Source: Paracidovorax cattleyae
Lineage (GTDB): Bacteria > Pseudomonadota > Gammaproteobacteria > Burkholderiales > Burkholderiaceae_C
Length of the DNA stretch: 64,000 bases
Direction of reading: 5' to 3'
Assembly (NCBI RefSeq): GCF_900104515.1
Contig: NZ_FNJL01000021.1
Span: forward strand, 38,126 to 102,125
Shown: positions 40,022 through 48,394 of the stretch, in pieces
Position numbering within the stretch: the first letter of the stretch is position 1
Layout of the letters: each line of letters begins with the position of its first letter
The notes under the pieces: generated by a model
What the model was told of the DNA's origin: nothing
The model's database searches: none
The model's input: only the letters and a program-made list of their open reading frames with translations
Position numbers and translations under genes: made by a program

Positions 40022-41317
40022 TCAAGTTGATGCGTCGGATGAAGAGTGAGCATCTGGCTCCGCCGGCCACCAGTCTGGCGGCCACGTACTCCACGACGGG
40101 ACAGACAGGCAGCGCTGCAAGATCTCCTCCATCGGATTTCTGGCGGCCAGTTCCTTCGCGACCACCTGCACCCAGACCTTGGCTCGCTCATCGTAGGGAG
40201 GTCGAAGCCCGTCGGCCATCTGCTCGAGTTGCGCCAGAAAGTCCTTCAGGCGCCGAACACGCTCGTCAGCCTCCATCATAAGGAACGCTTGCTTGAGCTG
40301 CTCTGACCTGCCCCCTTCAGCCGGCGCTCCAACGCGCGGGCCTCTTCCTCTCGCCTGGCAACCGCGGCTGCGGCCTCACGCTCCTTTCGCAACTCCACCT
40401 GCAGTGGCACCAACTGGAAGGCGGTCCGCACGATCTCGTCAACCTGACCCTGAAGCTTCTCTTGCGTGCCTTGCCATGTCTTGCTCGCACGGTATTCGGT
40501 CCCCGAGATGCTGAAGGAGAGCTTTTCGGAAGGTCGATTCTCGTAGTCGCGCGCCCAGGAGTGTTCTTTTCTCTTCTCCGCAAGTTCGTCAGAGTCCAAG
40601 TAGACCCGCCGATAGCCCTGGGATGAATTGAATGGTGAAAGTCTCGCCCTTGAATCGAGCCTCGATGGCCGGACCTTCAGATCGGCCGATCGGACGCCCC
40701 GTCGGCGCTTCACGGCGGGCGATCGCCATGCCTCCAGCCACAAGGCCTCGAAAGATCGAGGCGTGAAACCGCAGCACCCAGTCCATCGCTTCCAACGAAG
40801 CCGTGATGTCCAGCAATCCGTGATGAAGAAGGCTGTATCTGCCATGGTTGTCGCTTGGCGGGCGGTCCTCCTGTTTCGTCGAGCTCCACGCGCTAACGCC
40901 TCGACGCTTGTACTGCACGATCAGCTTGGGGATGCGGTCGCAATACCGCTGGGTTGATTTGACCAGCGGGTGCGCATCATCCAGAACCTCAGAAAACTGG
41001 GCGGCGACATTCACCACCGCGGCAGCGGCATCTTCCTTCAGCGTTTCGGCGCGCTTGCGCTCCATGACTTTCTGTCGCTCTCGCTCCTCCGGATCGTTCG
41101 TCGCGAAATGCACGACAACGTCCAGCTCAGGCGTGGGCAACGGGGTTTGCGCAGGTTTTTGGCCCGCCTTGAGCTTGGCCCAATAGCCCCGAGGCGGGGC
41201 TGGCACCGCATGACGGCGGCAGGCCTTGGCCAAGCCTACATCCGAAATGCCCAGTTCGGCCGCCAACTGAGTCATCGGCTTCGCCCAGACCTTCACATAC
41301 AGTTCGCTGCGCTTCAT
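40022..41317 (-). pseudogene. HTH-fronted protein gene broken by two frameshifts
   Basis: Three overlapping minus-strand frames read as one protein of about 430 residues. Piece 1, from the ATG at 41317, starts MKRSELYVKVWAKPMTQLAAELGISDVGLAKACRRHAVPAPP, a helix-turn-helix-like domain, and runs to about 40640 (GETFTIQFI). Piece 2 resumes one base out of phase (GYRRVYLDSDELAEKRKEHSWARDYENRPSEKLSF) to about 40325. Piece 3 resumes at a G5 tract (EQLKQAFLMMEADERVRRLKDFLAQLEQM) and ends at 40022. Both breaks lie in or near homopolymer runs, so sequencing error is an alternative. Function unknown. Confidence 0.7.
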
Positions 41318-41385
41318 CTCCTGCTCCTATGTGCACGTCGGCCGATTTTGTCGTGCTTCGCATTGGTGTCCAGGAAGATGCCGGC

Positions 41386-42960
41386 ATGATGACGCCCATG
41401 CCACTAGAGAACGATCGCAGCCCTCCTCCTTTCCCCGGCGTGTTCGACCTTTCGAGTGCCGAGGGTGTCAATGAGTCCGAGCGGCTCCTGATGCGCTTGT
41501 GCCGCAAATCATTCCTCAGTCTCTGGGCGCACGCGAACCTGCATACGGCACAGGACATGCATGAAGGCAAGGGCAGTGCTAAAGAATTTGCCGACGTGCT
41601 CGTGGTTTTTGGCGATGACGTCATCATTTTCTCCGACAAGCACATCGCGTTCCAGGAAGACAAGGACCTGAAGATCGCCTGGCCGCGGTGGTTCAAGCGC
41701 GCCGTGACCGAATCAGCGAAGCAGTTGCATGGCGCCATGAGCTGGCTTAGGCGCTGCCCCGACCGCATCTTTCTGGACGCTGCTTGCAAGCGGCCGTTGC
41801 CAATAGTGCTGCCGGCTGCCGAGCGTGCGCGCTACCACTTGGTCGCGGTGACGCGCGGTAGCCGGCAAGCTTGCTTGAAGGCATTCGCTGACGGCCTTGG
41901 CACTCTCCAGATCAACAGCAGCATCGAAGGCCGCACCCACGAGCAGGCTGCGTTCACCATCGGAGTGCTGGACCGCTCCAAGCACTTCGTGCACGTGCTC
42001 GACGAGTTCTCTCTGGAAGTGGTGATGGATGAGGTCGACACCATCACTGACTTCGTGCAGTACCTTGTCGCAAGAGAGGCTTTCTTAAGCGATGCGTCGA
42101 TGACGGTGATGGCCACCGGTGAAGAGCAGTTGATGGCGGTCTATATTTCACAGGGGGACGATAGCGAACACGACTTTCTGCCCGACGGCATCGGCCCCGA
42201 GAGACCTGACCTCGTCATGTATGACGATTCGCACTACTCCGGCCTCAAGAAGCGGCCCGAATATGTGGAAAAGAAACTTCAGGACGAACGCAGCCGCGCA
42301 TGGGACGAGATGCTCGAACGGCTCATTCGATTGGGCGACCCGAGGCTCGTTCACAAGGAGGTCAATCAGCCCAACCACGAGACAGAGCAGGGATTGCGGC
42401 TGATGGCAGCCGAACCGCGATTTCGCCGTCACCTCCTCACCGAGGCGCTGGTCGAGATGCTGGCCGCAGCCGCCAAGGAGCCCAAGAAGCGGCGGGCACG
42501 CCTGTTCACAACGCACGAGCAGCCGGACCTCGTCTACATCTTTCTCGTCACACCCAAACTCCAGACCGAGACCGACGACGAATACAGAAGGGCCCGGGTG
42601 GCAATGCTGTATCTGTACTGTCGCAGCGCCAAGCTCAAGTTCCCGAAGGCCAACACATTCATCGGCCTCGGCCTCGATCATCCCGCCAAAGACTATGACA
42701 TGTCGTCCGAAGACGTCATCGTATTCACGTGCGATGAATACACATCTGAGCAAAGAGCAGAGGTCGAGAAATTCCGGAGGGAGTTCGGAATACTCGGCAG
42801 TGGACTGACAACCCACAACGGCTATGCGACAGAATTTCCTTCCCTGCGTCCGCTCTCGGAGCCGGGAAGGTCGTCGACGCAATCGCCGAAACGGGACAGG
42901 AAAAAGGACAAACGGAAGGCAAAGGCATCCCAGTCGTCGAAGCGACGCAATCGCCGATAG
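41386..42960 (+). CDS. Unknown element protein, possible PD-(D/E)XK-like nuclease
   Basis: A 524-residue protein of no family I can name. The N-terminal third has an E-x2-D...D-x6-K pattern in KGSAKEFADVLVVFGDDVIIFSDKHIAFQ followed by a basic Trp/Arg-rich helix (IAWPRWFKRAVTESAKQLHGAMSWLR), reminiscent of restriction-endonuclease-like folds, but the match is partial. The tail is highly basic (KRDRKKDKRKAKASQSSKRRNRR). The start at 41386 has an AGGAAG site; an earlier ATG at 41329 lacks one. It is divergent from the broken HTH gene and may be its partner. Confidence 0.65.
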   Translation: MMTPMPLENDRSPPPFPGVFDLSSAEGVNESERLLMRLCRKSFLSLWAHANLHTAQDMHEGKGSAKEFADVLVVFGDDVIIFSDKHIAFQEDKDLKIAWPRWFKRAVTESAKQLHGAMSWLRRCPDRIFLDAACKRPLPIVLPAAERARYHLVAVTRGSRQACLKAFADGLGTLQINSSIEGRTHEQAAFTIGVLDRSKHFVHVLDEFSLEVVMDEVDTITDFVQYLVAREAFLSDASMTVMATGEEQLMAVYISQGDDSEHDFLPDGIGPERPDLVMYDDSHYSGLKKRPEYVEKKLQDERSRAWDEMLERLIRLGDPRLVHKEVNQPNHETEQGLRLMAAEPRFRRHLLTEALVEMLAAAAKEPKKRRARLFTTHEQPDLVYIFLVTPKLQTETDDEYRRARVAMLYLYCRSAKLKFPKANTFIGLGLDHPAKDYDMSSEDVIVFTCDEYTSEQRAEVEKFRREFGILGSGLTTHNGYATEFPSLRPLSEPGRSSTQSPKRDRKKDKRKAKASQSSKRRNRR

Positions 42961-42990
42961 AGGCGCTTGTGACCAGGCGCCACTATCGAG

Positions 42991-43245
42991 TCACGATAGC
43001 GGTTTCGCCACAGCTAGAGACGCAGCAGGTTTTTTGGACGAATGAGCGTTGAACCCGCGATCCCTTGCCATGAACGCCTCCAGCATGTGCGGAATCAGCG
43101 CCAATGCGTCGACGCTTTCACCATATGTCTGGGCATGCAATGCTGCGTAGCGGTCGAGGTCGTTCTTCAAACTGGCCGAGCACGTAAAGGTCAGCTTGAC
43201 GGTCTCAGTCTTCGGTAGTGGTCCGCGCCGTGGCGCGGAAGCCAT
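42991..43245 (-). CDS. DUF2274 protein, N-terminally altered remnant
   Basis: An 84-residue reading frame containing a recognisable DUF2274 core (GPLPKTETVKLTFTCSASLKNDLDRYAALHAQTYGESVDALALIPHMLEAFMARDRGF). DUF2274 genes usually sit beside trbI in conjugative elements of the Tn4371 kind. Here the first codons are shared out of frame with the integrase end, so the natural start is lost at a recombination junction near 43224. It is unlikely to be expressed normally. Confidence 0.7.
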   Translation of the reverse strand: MASAPRRGPLPKTETVKLTFTCSASLKNDLDRYAALHAQTYGESVDALALIPHMLEAFMARDRGFNAHSSKKPAASLAVAKPLS

Positions 43246-44290
43246 GGCCTGTGATCTGCTCCTTCGTGTCATAGCCTAACGTGCGCAGCGCGCTGTTCAC
43301 CGTGTTGTCGCTCATGTAGCGCGTCTTCTCGGAGCGCTTGGCCATGCGGCGGAAGATCGGCCCACTGGGGCCGGTCAGCGGATGGATGTCGCGCAGGATC
43401 TCGACCGCCTGCGTCGGCAGCGGCACGAGGTGAGCCGGGGTGCGTATGTCACGCTTCTTCCATTCCCGCAGTTTCATCTTCTCGGGCGGACAACGCCACA
43501 CCGCCTGGTCCAGATCCACATCCTCCCAATGCGCCAGCCGCAGCTGTCCAGGCCGCTGGAAGAGCAAGGGCGACAACTGCAAGGCCGCGCTCGTGATGAC
43601 GTTGCCGTTGTAGGCACGTATGTCGCGAAGCAACTGGCCGAGCTTCTGCGGATCCGTGATGGCCGCATAGTGGCGGGCTCGCGGCGGCGGCAGGCCGCCG
43701 GTGCGGTTGTTCACGAAGTTCCTGGCCGGATCCAGCGTGCCCACGTCGACGGCGTACTGGAATACATGCTGCACCGCTTCACGCACGCGCTGCGCCGTTT
43801 CCAGATTGCCGCGTTCCTTGATGCGGTGCAGGCAGCGGACCACCTCGGTCGGCACGATGGTTTCCATGGCCAGCGCCCCGATCCACGGGAAGATGTGCAG
43901 CTCCAGGTGGCGCATCACCCTCTCGGCATAGCTGGCCGACCATTCGCGGTCCTTCTTCGCCTGGGCATGCCAGGCGCGGACCGTCCGCTCAAAGGTATTG
44001 AGGTGGGCAACGCGATCGCGCTCCTCCTCCACGCGCCGCGCCTCGCGGGGATCGACGCCGTCGGCGCGCTTCTCGGCTTCGGCACGCGCCTTCTTTCGCG
44101 CCGCCGCAAGCGTCACCACCGGGTAGTGCCCGATGCTGAGCTTGGCCTCCTTGCCGTGCTGCTTGTAACGATAGACCCACACCTTGCCGGTCGGCCGCAC
44201 GCGAAGGTAGAGACCGTCGCCGTCCGCCAGCAAATATTCCTTGTCACGCGGCGCCGCCGCCTTGATCTGAAGCTCGTTGAGTTGCCCCAT
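43205..44290 (-). pseudogene. P4-type tyrosine integrase lacking its catalytic C-terminus
   Basis: The frame codes 361 residues: a DUF4102-type arm-binding N-terminus (LNELQIKAAAPRDKEYLLADGDGLYLRVRPTGKVWVYRY), a core-binding domain, and the catalytic domain up to LLFQRPGQLRLAHWEDV (first Arg) and ITGHGFRATA (His-x-x-Arg). After that it ends within six residues (RTTTED) instead of continuing to the His/Trp and the nucleophilic Tyr. Intact relatives run about 40 residues further. The cut lies at the junction with DUF2274, so this integrase cannot carry out strand exchange. Confidence 0.85.
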
Positions 44291-44349
44291 GGTGTACCCA
44301 AAATCGACTGCGGTTGAAAAGCAGTCTGGGGTACACCGTTGGGTACACG
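44291..44349. repeat. GGGTACACC motif cluster near the right end
   Basis: GGGTACACC (44329) and GGGTACACG (44341) repeat with the same 12-bp phase as at the left end, and an inverted copy GGTGTACCC lies at 44291-44299 against the integrase start codon. They are likely integrase arm or self-regulation sites. Confidence 0.6.
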
Positions 44350-44461
44350 CAAAAACAGGACTTTGTGGGATTCAGCGATACCGCTTGAGCCGCCTTTTCA
44401 GGCTAAGCCCTTGATTTACAAGGACTTTTGGGCTGACTTGGGATCGTCTGAGAAAGGAAGA

Positions 44462-44537
44462 TGGTGGCCTGGGACGGAATCGAACCATCGACACGCGGAT
44501 TTTCAATCCGCTGCTCTACCAACTGAGCTACCGGGCC
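44462..44537 (-). tRNA. tRNA-Phe(GAA)
   Basis: A 76-base tRNA with encoded CCA. The anticodon loop TTGAAAA gives GAA for Phe; the D arm is AGCTCAGTTGGTAGAGC and the T arm GATGGTTCGATTCCGTC. The acceptor strands GGCCCGG and CCAGGCC pair except at position 5-68, where C faces A. Its 3' 14 bases are the right attachment repeat. It lies downstream of ntrX on the same strand. Confidence 0.95.
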
Positions 44538-44621
44538 TGAGCCTTGAATTATAGCCAGAAAAAACGCCCCTGGAACCCAGGCCACGAATTTTCTGAAAAA
44601 TCGTCGTCCGTGCCCTCCCGG

Positions 44622-45338
44622 TCACTGGCTGCGCTTGCTGCGCCCCAGGTCCACGCCCAGCTGCCGCAGCTTGCGGTACAGGTGGGTGCGCTCCAGCCCC
44701 GTCTTCTCGGCCACGCGGGTCATGGAGCCGCCTTCGCGCGCCAGGTGAAACTCGAAATACGCTTTCTCGAAGCCGTCGCGCGCCTCGCGCAGCGGGCGGT
44801 CGAGGTCGAACCCCTGGTGGGCACTGGGGCCGCTGGAGGCGAGCCCCGGTCCTCCCGCATTGGCCGACGTGGGGGCCTGGGAAGCATCGGATGCAGAGGC
44901 GGCAGCAGCGGCCGACGCCGGCGTCGCGGACAGCGCAGGCGCCGCGGCCGGTGCGGCCGCCGCGGGCGCGGGCACCGTGCGGGCCAGTCCCTGCTCCACG
45001 GCCTTGAGCAGCTTCTGCAGCGTGATCGGTTTCTCGAGGAACGAGAATGCCCCGATGCGCGTGGCCTCCACCGCGGTGTCGATGGTGGCGTGCCCGCTCA
45101 TCATGATGACGGGCATGGTCAGCGCCCCGGCGGTCGCCCATTCCTTGAGCAGGGAGACACCGTCGGTATCGGGCATCCAGATGTCGAGCAGGACCAGGTC
45201 GTAGGCGTTCGCCGACCGGGCGGCCCGGGCCTGGGTGGCGTTCTCGGCCAGATCCACGCTGTGTCCTTCGTCGTTCAGGATTTCGGACAGCAAATCGCGG
45301 ATACCGAGTTCGTCGTCAACCACCAATATGTTTGCCAT
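44622..45338 (-). CDS. ntrX: NtrX-like response regulator without AAA+ domain
   Basis: A 238-residue regulator. The receiver domain (1-125) has phospho-acceptor Asp52 in LVLLDIWMPDTDG and the signature MMSGHATIDTAVEATRIGAFSFLEKPI of NtrC/NtrX receivers. A long Ala/Pro-rich linker (about 126-180) replaces the sigma-54-activating AAA+ domain. The C-terminus is a Fis-type helix-turn-helix (EKAYFEFHLAREGGSMTRVAEKTGLERTHLYRKLRQLGVDL). It cannot activate sigma-54 promoters directly and probably acts as a repressor or class-II regulator. Partner kinase is directly upstream. Confidence 0.87.
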   Translation of the reverse strand: MANILVVDDELGIRDLLSEILNDEGHSVDLAENATQARAARSANAYDLVLLDIWMPDTDGVSLLKEWATAGALTMPVIMMSGHATIDTAVEATRIGAFSFLEKPITLQKLLKAVEQGLARTVPAPAAAAPAAAPALSATPASAAAAASASDASQAPTSANAGGPGLASSGPSAHQGFDLDRPLREARDGFEKAYFEFHLAREGGSMTRVAEKTGLERTHLYRKLRQLGVDLGRSKRSQ

Positions 45339-45377
45339 GGGTAGGGATGCTGCAGCGGGGCTGCGTGTAACGTGTTG

Positions 45378-47696
45378 TTAATAAACCACGGGGTGTTCAG
45401 GCGCGAATGATAGCGACACTTGTGCCCCCCGGATCACGCCGTCCTCCACGCGATTGGAAAGATCGATGCGCGCCCCATGTTCGTCGGCGATTTTCTTCAC
45501 CACCGCCAGGCCCAGGCCGGTGCCGCGGGGCTTGGTGGTGACATAGGGCTCGAAGGCCCTTTGCAGGATGTGTGCCGGAAAACCCGTGCCCGCGTCGCTC
45601 ACCGTCAGGCGTACCCGGCGCGAGGTCTCGCTCCAGCGCGTGGCGATGCGCACCGGGGCGGGCGCCACGCCCTGCTCGCGCGCGCGCTGCTCGCTCGCAT
45701 CCTGTGCGTTCTGCAGCAGGTTGTGGATCACCTGCCGCAGTTGCTGGGCGTCGCCGGCGATCGCCGGGCAGCGCGGGTCGAGTTCGGCTTCCACCGGCAC
45801 CGTGGCGGTTTCCGCGCCATACAGGTGCAGGATGTCGCCCACCAGCCCGTTCAGGTCCAGGCGCTGCAGTTCGGCCGCGGGCAGCCGCGCATAGTCGCGG
45901 AACTCGTTGACCAGGCGCTTCATCGCATCCACCTGGTCGACGATGGTCTTGACCGACTTGGCCAGCACCGCCTCTTCCGGGGCGCCCAGCTTGCCGGTCA
46001 GCTTCATCTCCAGCCGCTCGGCCGACAGCTGGATCGGCGTGAGCGGGTTCTTGATCTCGTGCGCCAGCCGGCGCGCGACCTCGCCCCACGCCTGGGCGCG
46101 CTGGGCCGAGACGATTTCCGAGATGTCGTCGAACACCAGCAGCCGCAGCGCGTCGGGCAGCTCCGCGCCCCGCGCCACCAGGCTCGTCCCGTTGCCGGCC
46201 GGCCCCGCATGGGCGGGGTCCCCTCCGCCCACGTGCAGGTCGAACGGGTGCTGCCAGTGGTCCAGTCCGTGCTGCTGCTCGCGGTCGCCCAGGAAGGCGT
46301 CGAAATGCGCCTGCACGGCCGCCGCAAAGGCCGCCAGCCCCGGCACCTCCGCCAGCGGCCGGCCCTCGAACGCTGCCATGGGCGCACGCAGGATGCGGGT
46401 CGCGCCCGGGTTCGTGGACTGGATGCGGCCCTGCGCGTCCAGCACGATCACGCCGGCCGTCAGGTTGTCCAGAATGGTCTGCAGGCGCGCGCGCGCGGCG
46501 TCGACCTCGCCCATGCTGTGCTCCACCGCGGAGCGCGCGTCGGCCAGCTGCTGCGTCATGACCGCGAAGGAGCGCGTCAGCCCGCCCAGCTCGTCGCCCG
46601 TCTGCAGCACTGCCTTGGGGCTCAGGTTGCCCGAGGCCACCTCGCGCACACCTTCAGCGAGCACCAGCAGCGGCCTCGCCAGCTGCCGGCCCAGCAGCAC
46701 GGCCAGCAGCACCGCGCCGAACACCGCCAGGAACAGGCTGAGCGTGAGCGTGCCGATGTACATGCGCCGCAGTCCGCCGCGGGCCAGCGCGCGCTCCTGG
46801 TATTCGCGGTTCGCCTCCTGCACCGCCAGGGCGTTGGCGACCACCACCTGCGGCAGGCGCATCGTGGCCTGCAGGTAGCGCGGCTCCTCCAGCAGGCCTA
46901 CGGTCGTGGTGCCCACCATCACCAGCGTCTTGACCCGCGCGTTCTGCACGGCCTGCGGGTCGGCCGCTTCGTCCAGCCCCTCGATCTGGAAGGCCGAGCG
47001 CTGCTGCCGGGCATTGCGCAGCAGCTGCGGCGCCGGCCGCTCGGGATTGAGGTCGAAGCGGGACTGCCCGGCGCTCGCCACCGGCTGCCCCGCCGAGTTG
47101 AAAAGCACCACGTCCGTCGCGCCCAGCTGGTCGCGGATGCGCTCCAGCACCAGGCCCGCGGCCGCATCCGGCACCGGTGCCAGCTGGATGCTGGCGGTGC
47201 GCGCCTGCGACGCCATGTCGCTGGCCAGCGTATCGAGCGTGGCCCGGGCCAGGCTCACCCCGGCGGACAGGGCCCCCTCCACCTTCACGTCGAACCAGCT
47301 CTCGATGGACCGCGACACGAACTGGTAGGACACCACGTAGATCAGCAGCCCCGGCACCAGTCCCACCAGCCCGAAGATGCCCGCCAGCTTCACCAGCAGC
47401 CGGCTGCCGAAGCGGCCCTTGCGCAGCCGCACCACCAGGCGCACCGCCACCCATATCAACACCGCGAAGAGCAGCAGCGCCACCAGCACGTTCAGCCCGA
47501 AGAGCCACGCGTAGTTGCGTTCGTACATGGCCCGGTTGTTCGTCGAGACGGTGAGCAGGAACAGCAGCACCAGGCCGATGGCGCTCATCACGGCGACGGA
47601 CACGCCCAGTGCCCAGCGCGCGGCGCGGGCCTGCCGGCCGCTGCGGACGGTCACGGGTTCCCGGGGCGATGCGGGATCGGAAGGCGTCGGGCTCAT
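45378..47696 (-). CDS. ntrY: NtrY-like membrane sensor histidine kinase
   Basis: A 772-residue kinase. Membrane helices lie near residues 28-50, 62-88 and 103-128, with a periplasmic domain to about 300, then a fourth helix, a HAMP, a PAS domain (ARLQTILDNLTAGVIVLDAQGRIQSTNPGATRIL) and the kinase core. The phospho-accepting His is in RRLAHEIKNPLTPIQLSAERL. The ATP-binding boxes are VIHNLLQNAQDA, VSDAGTGFP and GTGLGLAVVKKI. NtrY/NtrX systems sense redox or nitrogen status. ATGA overlap with the DUF4390 gene; ntrX follows 39 bp later. Confidence 0.9.
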   Translation of the reverse strand: MSPTPSDPASPREPVTVRSGRQARAARWALGVSVAVMSAIGLVLLFLLTVSTNNRAMYERNYAWLFGLNVLVALLLFAVLIWVAVRLVVRLRKGRFGSRLLVKLAGIFGLVGLVPGLLIYVVSYQFVSRSIESWFDVKVEGALSAGVSLARATLDTLASDMASQARTASIQLAPVPDAAAGLVLERIRDQLGATDVVLFNSAGQPVASAGQSRFDLNPERPAPQLLRNARQQRSAFQIEGLDEAADPQAVQNARVKTLVMVGTTTVGLLEEPRYLQATMRLPQVVVANALAVQEANREYQERALARGGLRRMYIGTLTLSLFLAVFGAVLLAVLLGRQLARPLLVLAEGVREVASGNLSPKAVLQTGDELGGLTRSFAVMTQQLADARSAVEHSMGEVDAARARLQTILDNLTAGVIVLDAQGRIQSTNPGATRILRAPMAAFEGRPLAEVPGLAAFAAAVQAHFDAFLGDREQQHGLDHWQHPFDLHVGGGDPAHAGPAGNGTSLVARGAELPDALRLLVFDDISEIVSAQRAQAWGEVARRLAHEIKNPLTPIQLSAERLEMKLTGKLGAPEEAVLAKSVKTIVDQVDAMKRLVNEFRDYARLPAAELQRLDLNGLVGDILHLYGAETATVPVEAELDPRCPAIAGDAQQLRQVIHNLLQNAQDASEQRAREQGVAPAPVRIATRWSETSRRVRLTVSDAGTGFPAHILQRAFEPYVTTKPRGTGLGLAVVKKIADEHGARIDLSNRVEDGVIRGAQVSLSFAPEHPVVY

Positions 47697-48394
47697 GGCT
47701 GCGGCTCGATGGCCAGGCGTTCGGTGCGCGAAATCGCGAGATCCCATCCGGAACGCCCCATGGCGCCGATCTGGAACGGCCTCGGCAGCTGCGACATGTC
47801 GAGCCGGAAGCGCAGATGCACCAGGTGCGCGGCCTGGCGGTCGATGTCGTCGATATCGGCGATCTTCCAGCGCGCGATGCGCTGCATCGCCACCAGTGCT
47901 TCCTCCAGCTCGTCGTAGCTCTGGCCCAGAGCCACGCCCAGCCCGCTCGCGGGAAACGGCACCGTGGACTGGTTGAGCCGCCAGCGGCGCGTGAGGGGCT
48001 GGTAGCTCAGCCGCAGGTAGCGGGTGGCGCGCGCGACGGTCTTGTCGGACCAGTACCAGCGCTCCCGCAGCACCTCGGCCTCTTCCACGAAATAGAGGGT
48101 GATGCCCTTGAGCAGCGCATCCTCCGCCAGGTCCGGCAGCTCGAAATGCAGGGCGGCGGAAAGGTACAGGCCGGTATCCGCGGCCTCCAGCTTCAGGTCT
48201 GTGAGCTTGTCGTTCCCGGCCTGCGCGGCAGCCGGCCCCGGCAGGGAAAGCCACAGCCCCAGGCACAGCAGGAGCGTCCAGCAGGCGCGGCGCCGTACGG
48301 CGGCCCATGCGGACTGCTGGCGCGCGCGCCAGCCCCGCGCCGGCAGGGCCTCAGGCGGGCTGCCGGCCCAGAAGTGCGTAGAAGAAACCGTCAT
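47693..48394 (-). CDS. DUF4390 exported protein
   Basis: A 233-residue DUF4390 protein, a family almost always encoded between rsmB and ntrY in betaproteobacteria. A cleavable leader (RRACWTLLLCLGLWLSLPGPAAAQA) precedes the domain, with LKLEAADTGLYLSAALHFELPDLAEDALLKGITLYFVEEAEVLRERWYWSDKTVARATRYLRLSYQPLTRRWRLN. The function is unknown; the fixed position suggests a periplasmic partner of the kinase. The start at 48394 overlaps rsmB by 44 bases; no better start precedes the leader. Confidence 0.8.
   Translation of the reverse strand: MTVSSTHFWAGSPPEALPARGWRARQQSAWAAVRRRACWTLLLCLGLWLSLPGPAAAQAGNDKLTDLKLEAADTGLYLSAALHFELPDLAEDALLKGITLYFVEEAEVLRERWYWSDKTVARATRYLRLSYQPLTRRWRLNQSTVPFPASGLGVALGQSYDELEEALVAMQRIARWKIADIDDIDRQAAHLVHLRFRLDMSQLPRPFQIGAMGRSGWDLAISRTERLAIEPQP

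Larger units (their letters stand above)
38266..44475. mobile_element. Integrated element in tRNA-Phe, probably immobile
   Basis: A 6.2-kb insertion bounded by the 14-bp direct repeat TGGTGGCCTGGGAC at 38266-38279 and 44462-44475; the right copy is the 3' end of tRNA-Phe. Inside are an AbiE toxin-antitoxin pair, a doubly frameshifted gene, an unknown gene, a DUF2274 remnant and a P4-type integrase gene next to the tRNA. The integrase lacks its catalytic Tyr region, so the element has probably lost mobility after an internal deletion. Confidence 0.88.

Noticed and set aside
40022..40279. Separate small gene after the broken HTH-type gene
   Set aside because: Its sequence continues the upstream protein after a frameshift and it has no ribosome-binding site of its own.
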